Part shown: in pieces, positions 1 to 7,588 of the stretch
Numbering within the stretch: position 1 is the first letter of the stretch
Layout of the letters: each line of letters begins with the position of its first letter
IMG/VR virus record: IMGVR_UViG_3300007755_000001
Span: 1-49,607 of that record
Length of the DNA stretch: 49,607 nucleotides
Origin: a virus
Reading direction: 5' to 3' (one strand)
Translations under genes and position numbers: made by a program
The notes under the pieces: model-generated
What the model was told of the DNA's origin: nothing
The model's input: the letters and a program-made list of their open reading frames with translations, nothing else
The model's database searches: none

Positions 1-212
1 TCTACAATCTGACTGAAAGCCACACTAAAGTCGTCTTTCTTTGCTCTTTTGCCTAAATCATCTAACTTCGAGGCCACATCTTTCTTCAATTGAGAAAGCA
101 ACATCGATCCAAAACCAGAAACCATTACTGACGGATCAGTTGGATCATCACTTTTTGAATCAATGACACCAACTGCCTCAGTGATTTCTTTTACTGTATT
201 TAATAAATTCAT
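1..212 (-). CDS. Hypothetical protein, N-terminal part only (runs off the left edge)
   Basis: An open frame starts at an ATG at 212-210 and runs off the left end of the window, giving 70 residues that begin MNLLNTVKEITEAVGVIDSK. I do not recognise the family. The visible part is soluble, mixed in charge and probably helical, with no signal peptide or membrane segment. An exact T4-type late promoter (TATAAATA) lies 5 nt upstream of the ATG, so it is probably a late, virion-related gene with a leaderless mRNA. There is no Shine-Dalgarno sequence. It follows the block of capsid-targeting-like genes. Confidence 0.6.
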   Translation of the reverse strand, partial: MNLLNTVKEITEAVGVIDSKSDDPTDPSVMVSGFGSMLLSQLKKDVASKLDDLGKRAKKDDFSVAFSQIV

Positions 213-217
213 ATCAC

Positions 218-225
218 TATTTATA
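218..225 (-). promoter_or_regulatory. T4-type late promoter (TATAAATA)
   Basis: The minus strand reads TATAAATA, the exact T4 late promoter element recognised by gp55, whose gene is in this window. It overlaps the stop codon of the 221-1555 gene and ends 5 nt before the ATG of the left-edge gene. In T4 this element spans -13 to -6, so the start site would fall on the A of the ATG. Confidence 0.75.
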
Positions 226-1555
226 CTTTTAATTTCTGATTGGACGTCTTGAAGTCTTTCTTCCGCATAATGGTCTTAGAAACCAAATCAAATTCACCAT
301 TTTTCTCATCCCATTTCAACACAAAAGGAAGATTTATATCAGTCTGAATATCATTCAACACTGCTTGAGCATCTGGTCCAAGTTTTGGAATCTTCTTTCC
401 ATATTTCTTGAACGTCTGTTTGAACAATCTTGTTAGTTCTGCTACTGTGATTTCTTTACCGTTTCTCTTGTCATTACAACGCTCAAGGAAATGTCTTGTG
501 AATTCAACATCAATACCAACTTTAGCAAAAATCTTATCAGCAAACTTCTCTACATCATTCAAATTTGCTTTTGTAATTTGCTCTGCGATATACTCTTTAT
601 ATTTTTGAGACTCCTGTTCTGCCTCATATCGAGTTTTTCTATCAAGAACTTTCTTTAATTCTCTACTTGAAATACCAACAATAGAAGCCGCTTTTGATAA
701 AGCAAGTCCTTTTGGATTGGTGATAATAACACCTGGTGATTGCTGTGCTTGTGGATTCTTGTTGTAGTTCTTGACCATTTGATGATAAATCTGCAATGCT
801 TGTTTATACTTCTTTTCGTTAACAGCACGATTAAATCTATGCATCGTTTTCTTACCAATGATTGCTTTGAACATATCTTTGAGTGTTCCTTCTTCTAGTT
901 CGCCTGGAGTCTTGTCTTTATAATTCTTGGTCGTCTCGGACTTACCAAACTCAAGATACTCTTTCAGTCCCATACCCTTGCGTACAGCATTGAATATATC
1001 TTGAGCATCCTTTTCGGAAGTTCCTTTTGGCATTCCATCTTTATATGATTCAAAATCATTATTGGATACGTGATTTCTCATATCAGTACCAGATACTCCT
1101 TTCACTCTAGCACCTCCTCCCTCAATCACTTGGAAATTATCGAAGTCATATGATTTCTTTGGATCTTCGTGTTTGATATATGGACGAATTGACTTCTCAA
1201 AATCTTTAACTCTATCACCACCAACAACCATTGTTACATCTTTGAAGCCTTTATCCGATAGATATTTCAATGCGTGAAATGCTGTTTTAACAGATGAATC
1301 TTTAATGATATTAGCTTTAGGGAAGAACTTCTTGAGGAACTTAGTCTTGTCGTTATATGTCAGTGGATTCTTCTTCGGATCGTTTGATTGTGAAGTGAAA
1401 ATCATTGAACTTCCACCACGCTTTTTGCCTTCAGAGACAACAAAATCGATCATCGCTTGATGACCTTTTGTGATTGGATTGAAGCGGCCAAAAGTGAACA
1501 CTACCGGTTTTAATTTAGCTTCTTCCAATTCAAGAAATTGATTGAATGATTTCAT
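221..1555 (-). CDS. Cytidylyltransferase-fold nucleotidyltransferase with capsid-targeting-like N-terminus
   Basis: This 444-residue protein has a nucleotidyltransferase domain at about residues 16-190. The signature GRFNPITKGH (23-32) is the HxGH-type nucleotide-binding motif, and SGTDMR is an SxTxxR-like motif. A C-terminal region of about 200 residues of unknown function ends in a basic segment. The substrate cannot be told; NMN or a sugar/alcohol phosphate are family options. The N-terminus MKSFNQFLELEEA resembles the T4 internal-protein targeting peptide MKTYQEFIAEA, and L10-E-E12|A13 fits the gp21 cleavage rule (L/I-x-E, cut before a small residue). Its start abuts the 3' end of the 1555-1830 gene, in a block read from the late promoter at 4386. 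I infer that the enzyme may be packaged in the head. Confidence 0.75.
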   Translation of the reverse strand: MKSFNQFLELEEAKLKPVVFTFGRFNPITKGHQAMIDFVVSEGKKRGGSSMIFTSQSNDPKKNPLTYNDKTKFLKKFFPKANIIKDSSVKTAFHALKYLSDKGFKDVTMVVGGDRVKDFEKSIRPYIKHEDPKKSYDFDNFQVIEGGGARVKGVSGTDMRNHVSNNDFESYKDGMPKGTSEKDAQDIFNAVRKGMGLKEYLEFGKSETTKNYKDKTPGELEEGTLKDMFKAIIGKKTMHRFNRAVNEKKYKQALQIYHQMVKNYNKNPQAQQSPGVIITNPKGLALSKAASIVGISSRELKKVLDRKTRYEAEQESQKYKEYIAEQITKANLNDVEKFADKIFAKVGIDVEFTRHFLERCNDKRNGKEITVAELTRLFKQTFKKYGKKIPKLGPDAQAVLNDIQTDINLPFVLKWDEKNGEFDLVSKTIMRKKDFKTSNQKLKV

Positions 1556-1830
1556 TATTCTTCCTCTTCTAATTCTTTTTTACGTTTCGAGCCTTTCAAT
1601 CTTGATTTTTCTGCTCTGCCCTTATTGATAGATTCCTTTTCAAACCCAACTATCTTTCCGCCCTTATGGGAAGCATCAAGTCCATCCCCATTTCCATACG
1701 TGCCTTTTTCTCTATTATAACGATTCAACTCAGCACGATATTTCTTCATCTTGTCTGAGGACTGAAATTTAGCATATTCACGCTTATAATCCCGTTCATA
1801 TTTCTCAATGAATTGTTGGAATGTATACAT
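1555..1830 (-). CDS. Small basic protein with capsid-targeting-like N-terminus
   Basis: This is a 91-residue, highly charged, basic protein of unknown family. I chose the ATG at 1830 because GGGGAT precedes it at good spacing; the longer frame would begin at a TTG at 1842. The chosen start gives MYTFQQFIEKYE, which resembles the MKTYQEFIAE-type peptide of T4 internal proteins, although no clean L/I-x-E|A cleavage site follows. The C-terminal half (DASHKGGKIVGFEKESINKG onward) is rich in Lys/Arg and Gly and ends in a Glu run. It could bind nucleic acid. It overlaps the next gene by one base and sits between two other capsid-targeting-like genes. Confidence 0.65.
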   Translation of the reverse strand: MYTFQQFIEKYERDYKREYAKFQSSDKMKKYRAELNRYNREKGTYGNGDGLDASHKGGKIVGFEKESINKGRAEKSRLKGSKRKKELEEEE

Positions 1831-1832
1831 AT

Positions 1833-3062
1833 CTATCCCCAATTCTTAATAGCGTTGAAATTATTCTTACTAAACTCAAGTCTATTTACTAATTTAACTG
1901 CACTATTACTCATATGGTCAATAGCAACAAATCCCTCAGGACCAGTCACTTCATATCCATTTGAACCTTTGATGAATGCTGGTATTTTATTCACCTTTTC
2001 CATCTTCTTAATGAGCATTAGTTTAATGTCTGCTACTGTATCGTGCCACTCAAGCGCATATGCCAGAGTACCACCGATCTTTCTATTGTTATTAATTACA
2101 GCGATAAGATCATCCAATACTTTTTGTTTCTTCGCTTTACCTTTTTCAGTCTTGAGTTTATCAATCATTGGTTTATATCGTTTTCTAAGGAAGTCGATAA
2201 ATCCACCAATCGCTTTCTGCTTACCAGAGAATCGTTTGCCTTGCTTAGTCAAATCATTGATATAGATTTTCAGGTTGAATGCGATATCAGTCTTACCAAA
2301 CAACACTTCTAATGATTTCTTATCTAGGAGGTTCAACTCATTATGAGCATCATCAAGTCTCTTTTGGAGTGCTTTCATTTCATCAACAGTCAATGAGGCT
2401 GTACCAGAAACGTCTGTAAAATTAGTATCGGTGAACCACACGTCCTTTGTCTTAGTCAACTTTGAAATATTGATATTGAATTGGGCAGATAAATCAGCAA
2501 TATTATTACCCTTATATGTTGTATGCCACACAACCCCAACTTTCGCTTTCTGAATCTCTTTGGCTAGTGGTTGGCTAGTCGGAACAGCATACGTGATCGT
2601 GTTCGGTGTAAATGTTATGTATGATTCACCATCAATAGTCTCTTTCTGTATATCAGATGGAATAAACATAAAATCACCTTGAATGATGCCCTTGATATTC
2701 ATCTTAGGAAATTCTTTCAGTGCTATCTTCATCTTCTCAGCAAGAGAGGCCGCGTGGCCGTGATTCTTGTCGATATCTTCTGGAGTGTAATTCAGTTTAG
2801 GATTCTTGTTGAATACTGCTTTTGTGCCAACGAAGAATTTACCATTCTCTGGATTGATTCCTGCTACAATTGATGGCGCTCCATCGACCTTGGCTTGAAT
2901 GTTGACCGCTTTCTTAGAATGTCCTGATAGACTCTTAGCAACACCATCAAGAATTTTTAATGCTTCAACACCCCCTGCATATCCCTGGTCGAAAATAGCA
3001 TCCTCAATATGCTCCAGGTGAGTTAATTTAGCTTCTGTGATATATTGTTTGAATGTTTTCAT
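1833..3062 (-). CDS. Ligase-like nucleotidyltransferase (possible DUF6267) with capsid-targeting-like N-terminus
   Basis: This 409-residue protein has motifs in the order of the covalent nucleotidyltransferase (DNA/RNA ligase) superfamily. K58-V-D-G61 would be motif I with the adenylated lysine, GTKAVF (79-84) a motif Ia-like step, IIQGDF (126-131) a motif III-like strand, ITYAV (156-160) motif IV, and KVGVVWH (174-180) motif V. This reading is mine from motif spacing; such proteins are usually called hypothetical, and I suspect DUF6267. The N-terminus MKTFKQYITE|AK aligns without gaps to T4 MKTYQEFIAE|A, with I-T-E|A as a gp21 site. The start overlaps the stop of the 3059-4351 gene by 4 bases. 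An RNA ligase, a DNA ligase or a non-catalytic relative are all possible. Confidence 0.7.
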   Translation of the reverse strand: MKTFKQYITEAKLTHLEHIEDAIFDQGYAGGVEALKILDGVAKSLSGHSKKAVNIQAKVDGAPSIVAGINPENGKFFVGTKAVFNKNPKLNYTPEDIDKNHGHAASLAEKMKIALKEFPKMNIKGIIQGDFMFIPSDIQKETIDGESYITFTPNTITYAVPTSQPLAKEIQKAKVGVVWHTTYKGNNIADLSAQFNINISKLTKTKDVWFTDTNFTDVSGTASLTVDEMKALQKRLDDAHNELNLLDKKSLEVLFGKTDIAFNLKIYINDLTKQGKRFSGKQKAIGGFIDFLRKRYKPMIDKLKTEKGKAKKQKVLDDLIAVINNNRKIGGTLAYALEWHDTVADIKLMLIKKMEKVNKIPAFIKGSNGYEVTGPEGFVAIDHMSNSAVKLVNRLEFSKNNFNAIKNWG

Positions 3063-4351
3063 CGTTTTAACTTCATCTTGAATCCAAGTTTATTACCAGA
3101 TGAATACCCTGGCCAGCCAAATTGAAATTCTGCTTCCTTGAAATAGTTACTCTTAAATGCCATCTTCTTGGCTTTCACATCTACATTTAACTGTATCAAT
3201 GTAACCTGTCTGGCTACATTTGTCAATGATTTTTTAATATCTTTATCGTTATTCAGAATCTTCCAAATAGATTCTCCTAGAGGAGATAGAATCAATCTCT
3301 TCTTATCTCTGCCCTTAAATGTCTTTGGACCAGGCATCGAATACTTCTTATGCCAAGAGTTTAACGTCTTTGCCAGATCATCCATTTCTCTATCATCAGT
3401 CCACTTAACAATAGATTCTAATGTGATTTGGTCTGGACTCATATTCATAATCTTGCCTAAGTCTTTCACACACTTAGTATGCATATATTGATGAATCAAC
3501 AACATTTGCTCTTTAGCAGAAAAGTTTCCAACAATATTGAAGATTTGAAGGGCTTTCTCTTGAGAGTGGTCAGCATTAGCAGTTTTAGCACGATTCTTAA
3601 TAGCATCAATAATATTTTTGATAGTTACTTTACCGCCTCCACCAGACTTAACAGAGATAGGATATCTGATACCCATACGTACACCATAGAAGTCGATTAA
3701 CTTCTCATTTGATGCTGTCGGGAAGTATACCTCTCTAAACTTGAGAGAAGTCATAGCCCATATGGCAGAGAGAATTTCTCCGAAGTCTGCTGATACCTTA
3801 GCGAGGTCTTTAGTTGTGAACTCAATATCCTTCAATGTGATATTAGTTGACTTTGTAGATGCCAAATGAAGAAGGGAAATCAACTGATCTGCGATTTCCT
3901 TATCATACTTAGAATTGATTATATCAGTGGTTCTCTTGATTAAGTCTTTCTTATTTAACTGCTGTCCAGCCAGTCCAAGAGAATCTGGAGTCAAATCTTT
4001 ATTTGCGAAAATCTGTCCCCCACTGGTTGTTTGAGAAATTTCTGAATTCACCCACTCCAGTGTAGTGCCCGCAGGTATTTTAGGACTCAATTCTTTTGTT
4101 GTAGTTAGAACATATCCATCATACTTATCAGATACAGTGATACTAGAATCAGTAACTTTGATCCCAATTGGATTGAAAAAAGTATTGAATTCAGGTAATT
4201 TACCCTTCATAGCAAAACGAACGTGATAATCACCGCGCCCAGAACCAATCGCTTTAATGCCATTGTCCTTAATGACCTTATTTACGAATGATTTGAATGC
4301 TCTGATTTCCGGAGATACGGCCTCTGCCAGAAATACCTTAAAACTTTTCAT
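3059..4351 (-). CDS. Unknown protein, possibly PD-(D/E)xK nuclease-like, with capsid-targeting-like N-terminus
   Basis: This is a 430-residue protein. I chose the internal ATG at 4351 rather than the ATG at 4363, because GGA lies 7 nt before it and it gives MKSFKVFLAE|AV, a gapless match to T4 MKTYQEFIAE|A with a proper L-x-E|A gp21 site. The middle of the protein has E192, then LID220, then PISVK235SGGGGK, an order that resembles the E...D...(S/E)xK core of restriction-fold nucleases. This is suggestive only. It is the first gene of the block and lies 34 nt after the late promoter at 4386-4393. I do not recognise the family. Confidence 0.65.
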   Translation of the reverse strand: MKSFKVFLAEAVSPEIRAFKSFVNKVIKDNGIKAIGSGRGDYHVRFAMKGKLPEFNTFFNPIGIKVTDSSITVSDKYDGYVLTTTKELSPKIPAGTTLEWVNSEISQTTSGGQIFANKDLTPDSLGLAGQQLNKKDLIKRTTDIINSKYDKEIADQLISLLHLASTKSTNITLKDIEFTTKDLAKVSADFGEILSAIWAMTSLKFREVYFPTASNEKLIDFYGVRMGIRYPISVKSGGGGKVTIKNIIDAIKNRAKTANADHSQEKALQIFNIVGNFSAKEQMLLIHQYMHTKCVKDLGKIMNMSPDQITLESIVKWTDDREMDDLAKTLNSWHKKYSMPGPKTFKGRDKKRLILSPLGESIWKILNNDKDIKKSLTNVARQVTLIQLNVDVKAKKMAFKSNYFKEAEFQFGWPGYSSGNKLGFKMKLKR

Positions 4352-4385
4352 TAATAATTCCATTATAGATGTTCATCTTATTACA

Positions 4386-4393
4386 TATTTATA
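4386..4393 (-). promoter_or_regulatory. T4-type late promoter (TATAAATA)
   Basis: An exact TATAAATA on the minus strand sits in the short gap after helicase gene 41 and before the four capsid-targeting-like genes. The predicted start near 4380 gives a leader of about 29 nt with a GGA before the ATG at 4351. It places that block in late expression, apart from the early replication genes around it. Confidence 0.75.
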
Positions 4394-4404
4394 ATAATGA
4401 TTAT

Positions 4405-5799
4405 CTATACCTTGAAATCTTTGAATGCTTTCTTCTTTTCGCCACTACTGAATACAGATTCATTGCTTTGATGAGTTGTGCCAGAGGAAGATGTGTTACC
4501 AATAATATCTTCCTGAGCTGAATCTTCGGCATCATACCATTTCATCTTCGGTTTATCAATACCAATCACAAATCTCTTATTAACAGCAATATCACCGTGT
4601 CGGTTCTTCAACTGCTTAACCATTATCTGGTTAAGTTCTTCAAGTTCTTCCGTCTGAATGAGTGCGAGGAAGAGATCGGCTGTCGCTGGAAGTCCAAAAG
4701 ATTCAGACGTGTCCTCAAGCCCCACGTCCGAGTTTCCAAAGCCCGACCTAGTTGTTTGAGTCGCACTCCAGATCGGCACATTAAATTCAACAGCGAGACC
4801 ACGCAACTCTTCGGCAATCGCTTTAACATAGGTATAAGAATTGACACTATTCGCTCCTGCAAGTCTTTGTGAAGCACAAATATTCAGATAATCCACATAG
4901 ATGATATCTGGAGTAAAGTTTTTCTTCAAGGACAACTCTTTTAATAAATGTCTCAGATGACCAACGTGTGCTTGTGACGTTGGAAATTCCTTGACAATCA
5001 ACTTACCCTTAATCTTAGATTTCAATGCATCCATCTTCTTATCATACATAATCTTGGTCATATCTTTTAGATTGTCCAATTTAGTATCGAGAAGATTGGC
5101 ATCAATTCTTTCCGCAATCTTTTCTTCTGCCATTTCCATTGTGACATACAGAACATTCTTGCCAATTGATAGATTGGATGCCGCCATATGACACATACCA
5201 ATCGTCTTACCAACACCAGTACCTGCCATTAGAATATTTAGTGATTTTCGAGTAACTCCGCCCTTTGTAATCTTATTCAGATATTCAATATCAAATGGAA
5301 TTCTTTCCTCGTGCCTATGATAGAAGTCATAACGATTATCAGAATCTTCAAGGAAGTCGTGGCCGATATGAGTGTCGAAAGATACTGATAGAGCATTGGA
5401 TAGAAGTTCAGGAATCTCCCCCTTGGCTCTTTTACCAGATGAATCGTCAATAATTTCAATTGACTCCATAATGGCATTATATACTGCCTTGTCCTTACAG
5501 AATTTCTCAGTCTCATCAAGGAGCCAATCTTCATTATTATCCACTGGTAATAAATTACCAACCAATGCTTCTGCTTCTTGATAAACTGTGGAATTTAGAT
5601 CCTCTCGTTCATCAATAGCAATTTGAAGGGCTTCCCTAGACGGAACATCATTATACTTGGAGTAGAATTTCTGGATCTCAGAGAACACGACCTTATCGGT
5701 ATGACTCTGAAAATATTCATCTTTCAGAAATACGATTACTCTTCTAGCATAATCTTCATTATGTAATAGATTCGATAGAATCGTGGCTTCAATATTCAA
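4405..5799 (-). CDS. 41: Replicative DNA helicase gp41 (DnaB-like)
   Basis: This 464-residue protein (T4 gp41 has 475) has an N-terminal domain like that of DnaB-type helicases, followed by a RecA-fold motor with Walker A GTGVGKT (193-199). Walker B lies in the PDIIYVDYLN region, and an SATQTTRSGF segment fits the H3/sensor part. It unwinds the lagging strand at the fork as a hexamer and works with the polymerase, clamp and loader encoded elsewhere in the window. The start codon is TTG at 5799-5797, with AGGGA 5-6 nt before it; no upstream in-frame ATG fits. No primase gene 61 is visible in the window. Confidence 0.93.
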   Translation of the reverse strand: MNIEATILSNLLHNEDYARRVIVFLKDEYFQSHTDKVVFSEIQKFYSKYNDVPSREALQIAIDEREDLNSTVYQEAEALVGNLLPVDNNEDWLLDETEKFCKDKAVYNAIMESIEIIDDSSGKRAKGEIPELLSNALSVSFDTHIGHDFLEDSDNRYDFYHRHEERIPFDIEYLNKITKGGVTRKSLNILMAGTGVGKTIGMCHMAASNLSIGKNVLYVTMEMAEEKIAERIDANLLDTKLDNLKDMTKIMYDKKMDALKSKIKGKLIVKEFPTSQAHVGHLRHLLKELSLKKNFTPDIIYVDYLNICASQRLAGANSVNSYTYVKAIAEELRGLAVEFNVPIWSATQTTRSGFGNSDVGLEDTSESFGLPATADLFLALIQTEELEELNQIMVKQLKNRHGDIAVNKRFVIGIDKPKMKWYDAEDSAQEDIIGNTSSSGTTHQSNESVFSSGEKKKAFKDFKV

Positions 5800-5815
5800 T
5801 CACTTCCCTTCATTT

Positions 5816-6031
5816 TCAATAAAATAATCCTTCGCTAAACGCATCACTAACTAATAGTTTAACAATATTACTAATTTCAGAACCGTATTCCTCTTTACTT
5901 ATTTCAAGAGGCTCTACTGATTCATATCCAAATGATATTTTATCACATTCTTCTGACATTTGCAAGTTATAAATACCAAATTCTGTGCCATCTGTAGTTT
6001 TTATAAAGAATACATCATTCTCCTGGCTCAT
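5816..6031 (-). CDS. Small hypothetical protein between uvsX and 41
   Basis: This is a 71-residue acidic protein of unknown function. I chose the ATG at 6031 (MSQENDVFF) because AGGA lies 5 nt upstream; the ATG at 6043 would give 75 residues with no clear ribosome binding site. The start lies inside the last codons of uvsX, so the two are translationally coupled. No membrane segment or Cys cluster is seen. The sequence alternates polar and hydrophobic residues (FGIYNL, ISFGYE), suggesting a small beta-rich fold. Confidence 0.6.
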   Translation of the reverse strand: MSQENDVFFIKTTDGTEFGIYNLQMSEECDKISFGYESVEPLEISKEEYGSEISNIVKLLVSDAFSEGLFY

Positions 6032-7067
6032 CTTCTTCCTCATCTGTTAATAGAGATTTCTGACCAATCGCATACTTATTTGTGATATATTCTTGGAACT
6101 TCTTATGAGTCACAATATCCATCCAGAAATCACTTGATTCGGTAGCGGAAGCACGAACTTTACCATCAATAACTTCACCTGTTTCTAAATCAACCTTAGA
6201 ATACCATCCGTTTGATGGCTTGACAACGAATCCACCTTCAACAGCAACTTCAAGTAGTCCAGACCACTTCTTGATTCCACCTTCCCAAGTCACTGAAATT
6301 GGCACTTTAGACTTCTCTTTCACAAATCGGGATTTTTCAACATTGATGATAAAGTCATATCCCTCAATTTCAGTCCCTTTCTTGTTTTGCCTACGTCCAA
6401 TAATCCAAATATTATCTGCGGAATAGTATACTCCAGTACCACCAGAAACAACTTGCTTACTAAACATTTCTTGTGTTTCATATGTATGATTAATCGCAAT
6501 GAACGGAATATCCTTTAGAGTTAGATATGGAGTGACCATACGGAATAGAGACTTCAATTGTTTTGCTCTTGTCATATCAGCAACAGACTTTTGATCTTTC
6601 GCATCATCAAGTTCTTTTTTGGACGCAAGGTTGCCGATAGAGTCAACCATAATATATACTTTATCATCAGTCTGCATAGACTCTAATTGATTAACAACAT
6701 CAAACTTCAACTCTTCGATATTCTTAATGGGAATATGAAGTACCCTATCAGTATCGATATTCAGAGATTCAAAATATCCTTGTGGCGTACCAAACTCAGA
6801 ATCATAAAACAAAGCGATAGCATCTGGATACTTATCCAAATATGCCTTCATCATCAATAGACCGAAAGCCGTCTTGAAGTGTTTAGATGGACCTGCAAGA
6901 ACTGTTAGTCCAGCAGTGATGCCGCCATCTAACTTACCTGACAACGCAACATTGACCATAGGAACAGAAGTTGGAATTACATCTTTGTCTGTAAATAAGG
7001 CAGACTTTGTTAGTTGGGTTGATTTAATAGTGCCAGCTTTCTTCAAGCGGTCAAGCAATGAACTCAT
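6015..7067 (-). CDS. uvsX: UvsX, RecA-like recombinase
   Basis: This 350-residue protein (T4 UvsX has 391) belongs to the RecA family of strand-exchange proteins. Walker A is the phage-typical GPSKHFKT (59-66), and the DSEFG segment and the VYIMVDSIGN Walker B follow. The C-terminus is acidic (DEEEDEPGE). It drives strand invasion for recombination-dependent replication with UvsY and UvsW, both in this window. A perfect sigma-70 promoter (7103-7131) lies upstream, and GGAG precedes the ATG. Its end overlaps the next small gene. Confidence 0.95.
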   Translation of the reverse strand: MSSLLDRLKKAGTIKSTQLTKSALFTDKDVIPTSVPMVNVALSGKLDGGITAGLTVLAGPSKHFKTAFGLLMMKAYLDKYPDAIALFYDSEFGTPQGYFESLNIDTDRVLHIPIKNIEELKFDVVNQLESMQTDDKVYIMVDSIGNLASKKELDDAKDQKSVADMTRAKQLKSLFRMVTPYLTLKDIPFIAINHTYETQEMFSKQVVSGGTGVYYSADNIWIIGRRQNKKGTEIEGYDFIINVEKSRFVKEKSKVPISVTWEGGIKKWSGLLEVAVEGGFVVKPSNGWYSKVDLETGEVIDGKVRASATESSDFWMDIVTHKKFQEYITNKYAIGQKSLLTDEEEDEPGE

Positions 7068-7102
7068 TTTTTTACTCCATAATGTTATTAATCTTACAGC
7101 GT

Positions 7103-7131
7103 ATTATACTATAAGATGATTGGGTTGTCAA
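7103..7131 (-). promoter_or_regulatory. Consensus sigma-70 promoter of uvsX
   Basis: On the minus strand TTGACA (7131-7126) and TATAAT (7108-7103) are separated by 17 bp, a perfect consensus. The start site is expected near 7096, leaving a leader of about 29 nt with GGAG before the uvsX ATG. The -35 box lies just before the stop of the upstream gene at 7134. Confidence 0.85.
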
Positions 7132-7133
7132 CC

Positions 7134-7583
7134 CTATTTTTTGCGAATTGGATTATCTCTCAATTCCTGTAGATTGAATGGCTTTCTCAAACCACCCCAA
7201 CGTGTGAAATAGATGATAGGATACTTTGGAAACATCTTTAAGAATTCAGCGGACGTATATCCCATAACTTCTGCTACAACTTTATAATCAGTTGGAACAC
7301 TCGCTTTACCATAGATGATTCTAGCTTCTACTAAGGCATCAATTCTATGAATTGTTGCTTGAAATCCATTCAGATCCATAATTTCAGAGGCAATCCTCTC
7401 TGACCAAACATCACCGATGATGTATCCATCTTCATCTAATTGGTATTCTTTATCTGTTTGTATAGCCGAGAACTTTTGTCTTGCTTGAAGGTTCTGAATA
7501 TTCTCTTGAAAATTATCAACGAACCCATCAAAGGTTTTTGCTTGACTCTCTTGTGCTATTAAATCAACATCTATTTTTGCCAT
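7134..7583 (-). CDS. Hypothetical protein between 43 and uvsX
   Basis: This 149-residue soluble protein is one I do not recognise. The N-terminal part is Gln-rich and helical (FDGFVDNFQENIQNLQ). The middle has an acidic turn (LDEDGYIIGDVW), and the C-terminus is aromatic and basic (IIYFTRWGGLRKPFNLQELR). It starts 5 nt after the stop of DNA polymerase gene 43 and is probably co-transcribed with it. Its place among replication and recombination genes suggests a link to DNA metabolism, but no motif shows one. Confidence 0.65.
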   Translation of the reverse strand: MAKIDVDLIAQESQAKTFDGFVDNFQENIQNLQARQKFSAIQTDKEYQLDEDGYIIGDVWSERIASEIMDLNGFQATIHRIDALVEARIIYGKASVPTDYKVVAEVMGYTSAEFLKMFPKYPIIYFTRWGGLRKPFNLQELRDNPIRKK

Positions 7584-7588
7584 ATTCT

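Noticed and set aside
1813-2265. Long plus-strand frames opposite genes 1833-3062, 13022-13729, 21572-22030 and 31380-31961
   Set aside because: They mirror real minus-strand genes, have skewed low-complexity translations (Ser- or Leu-rich) and lack binding sites.
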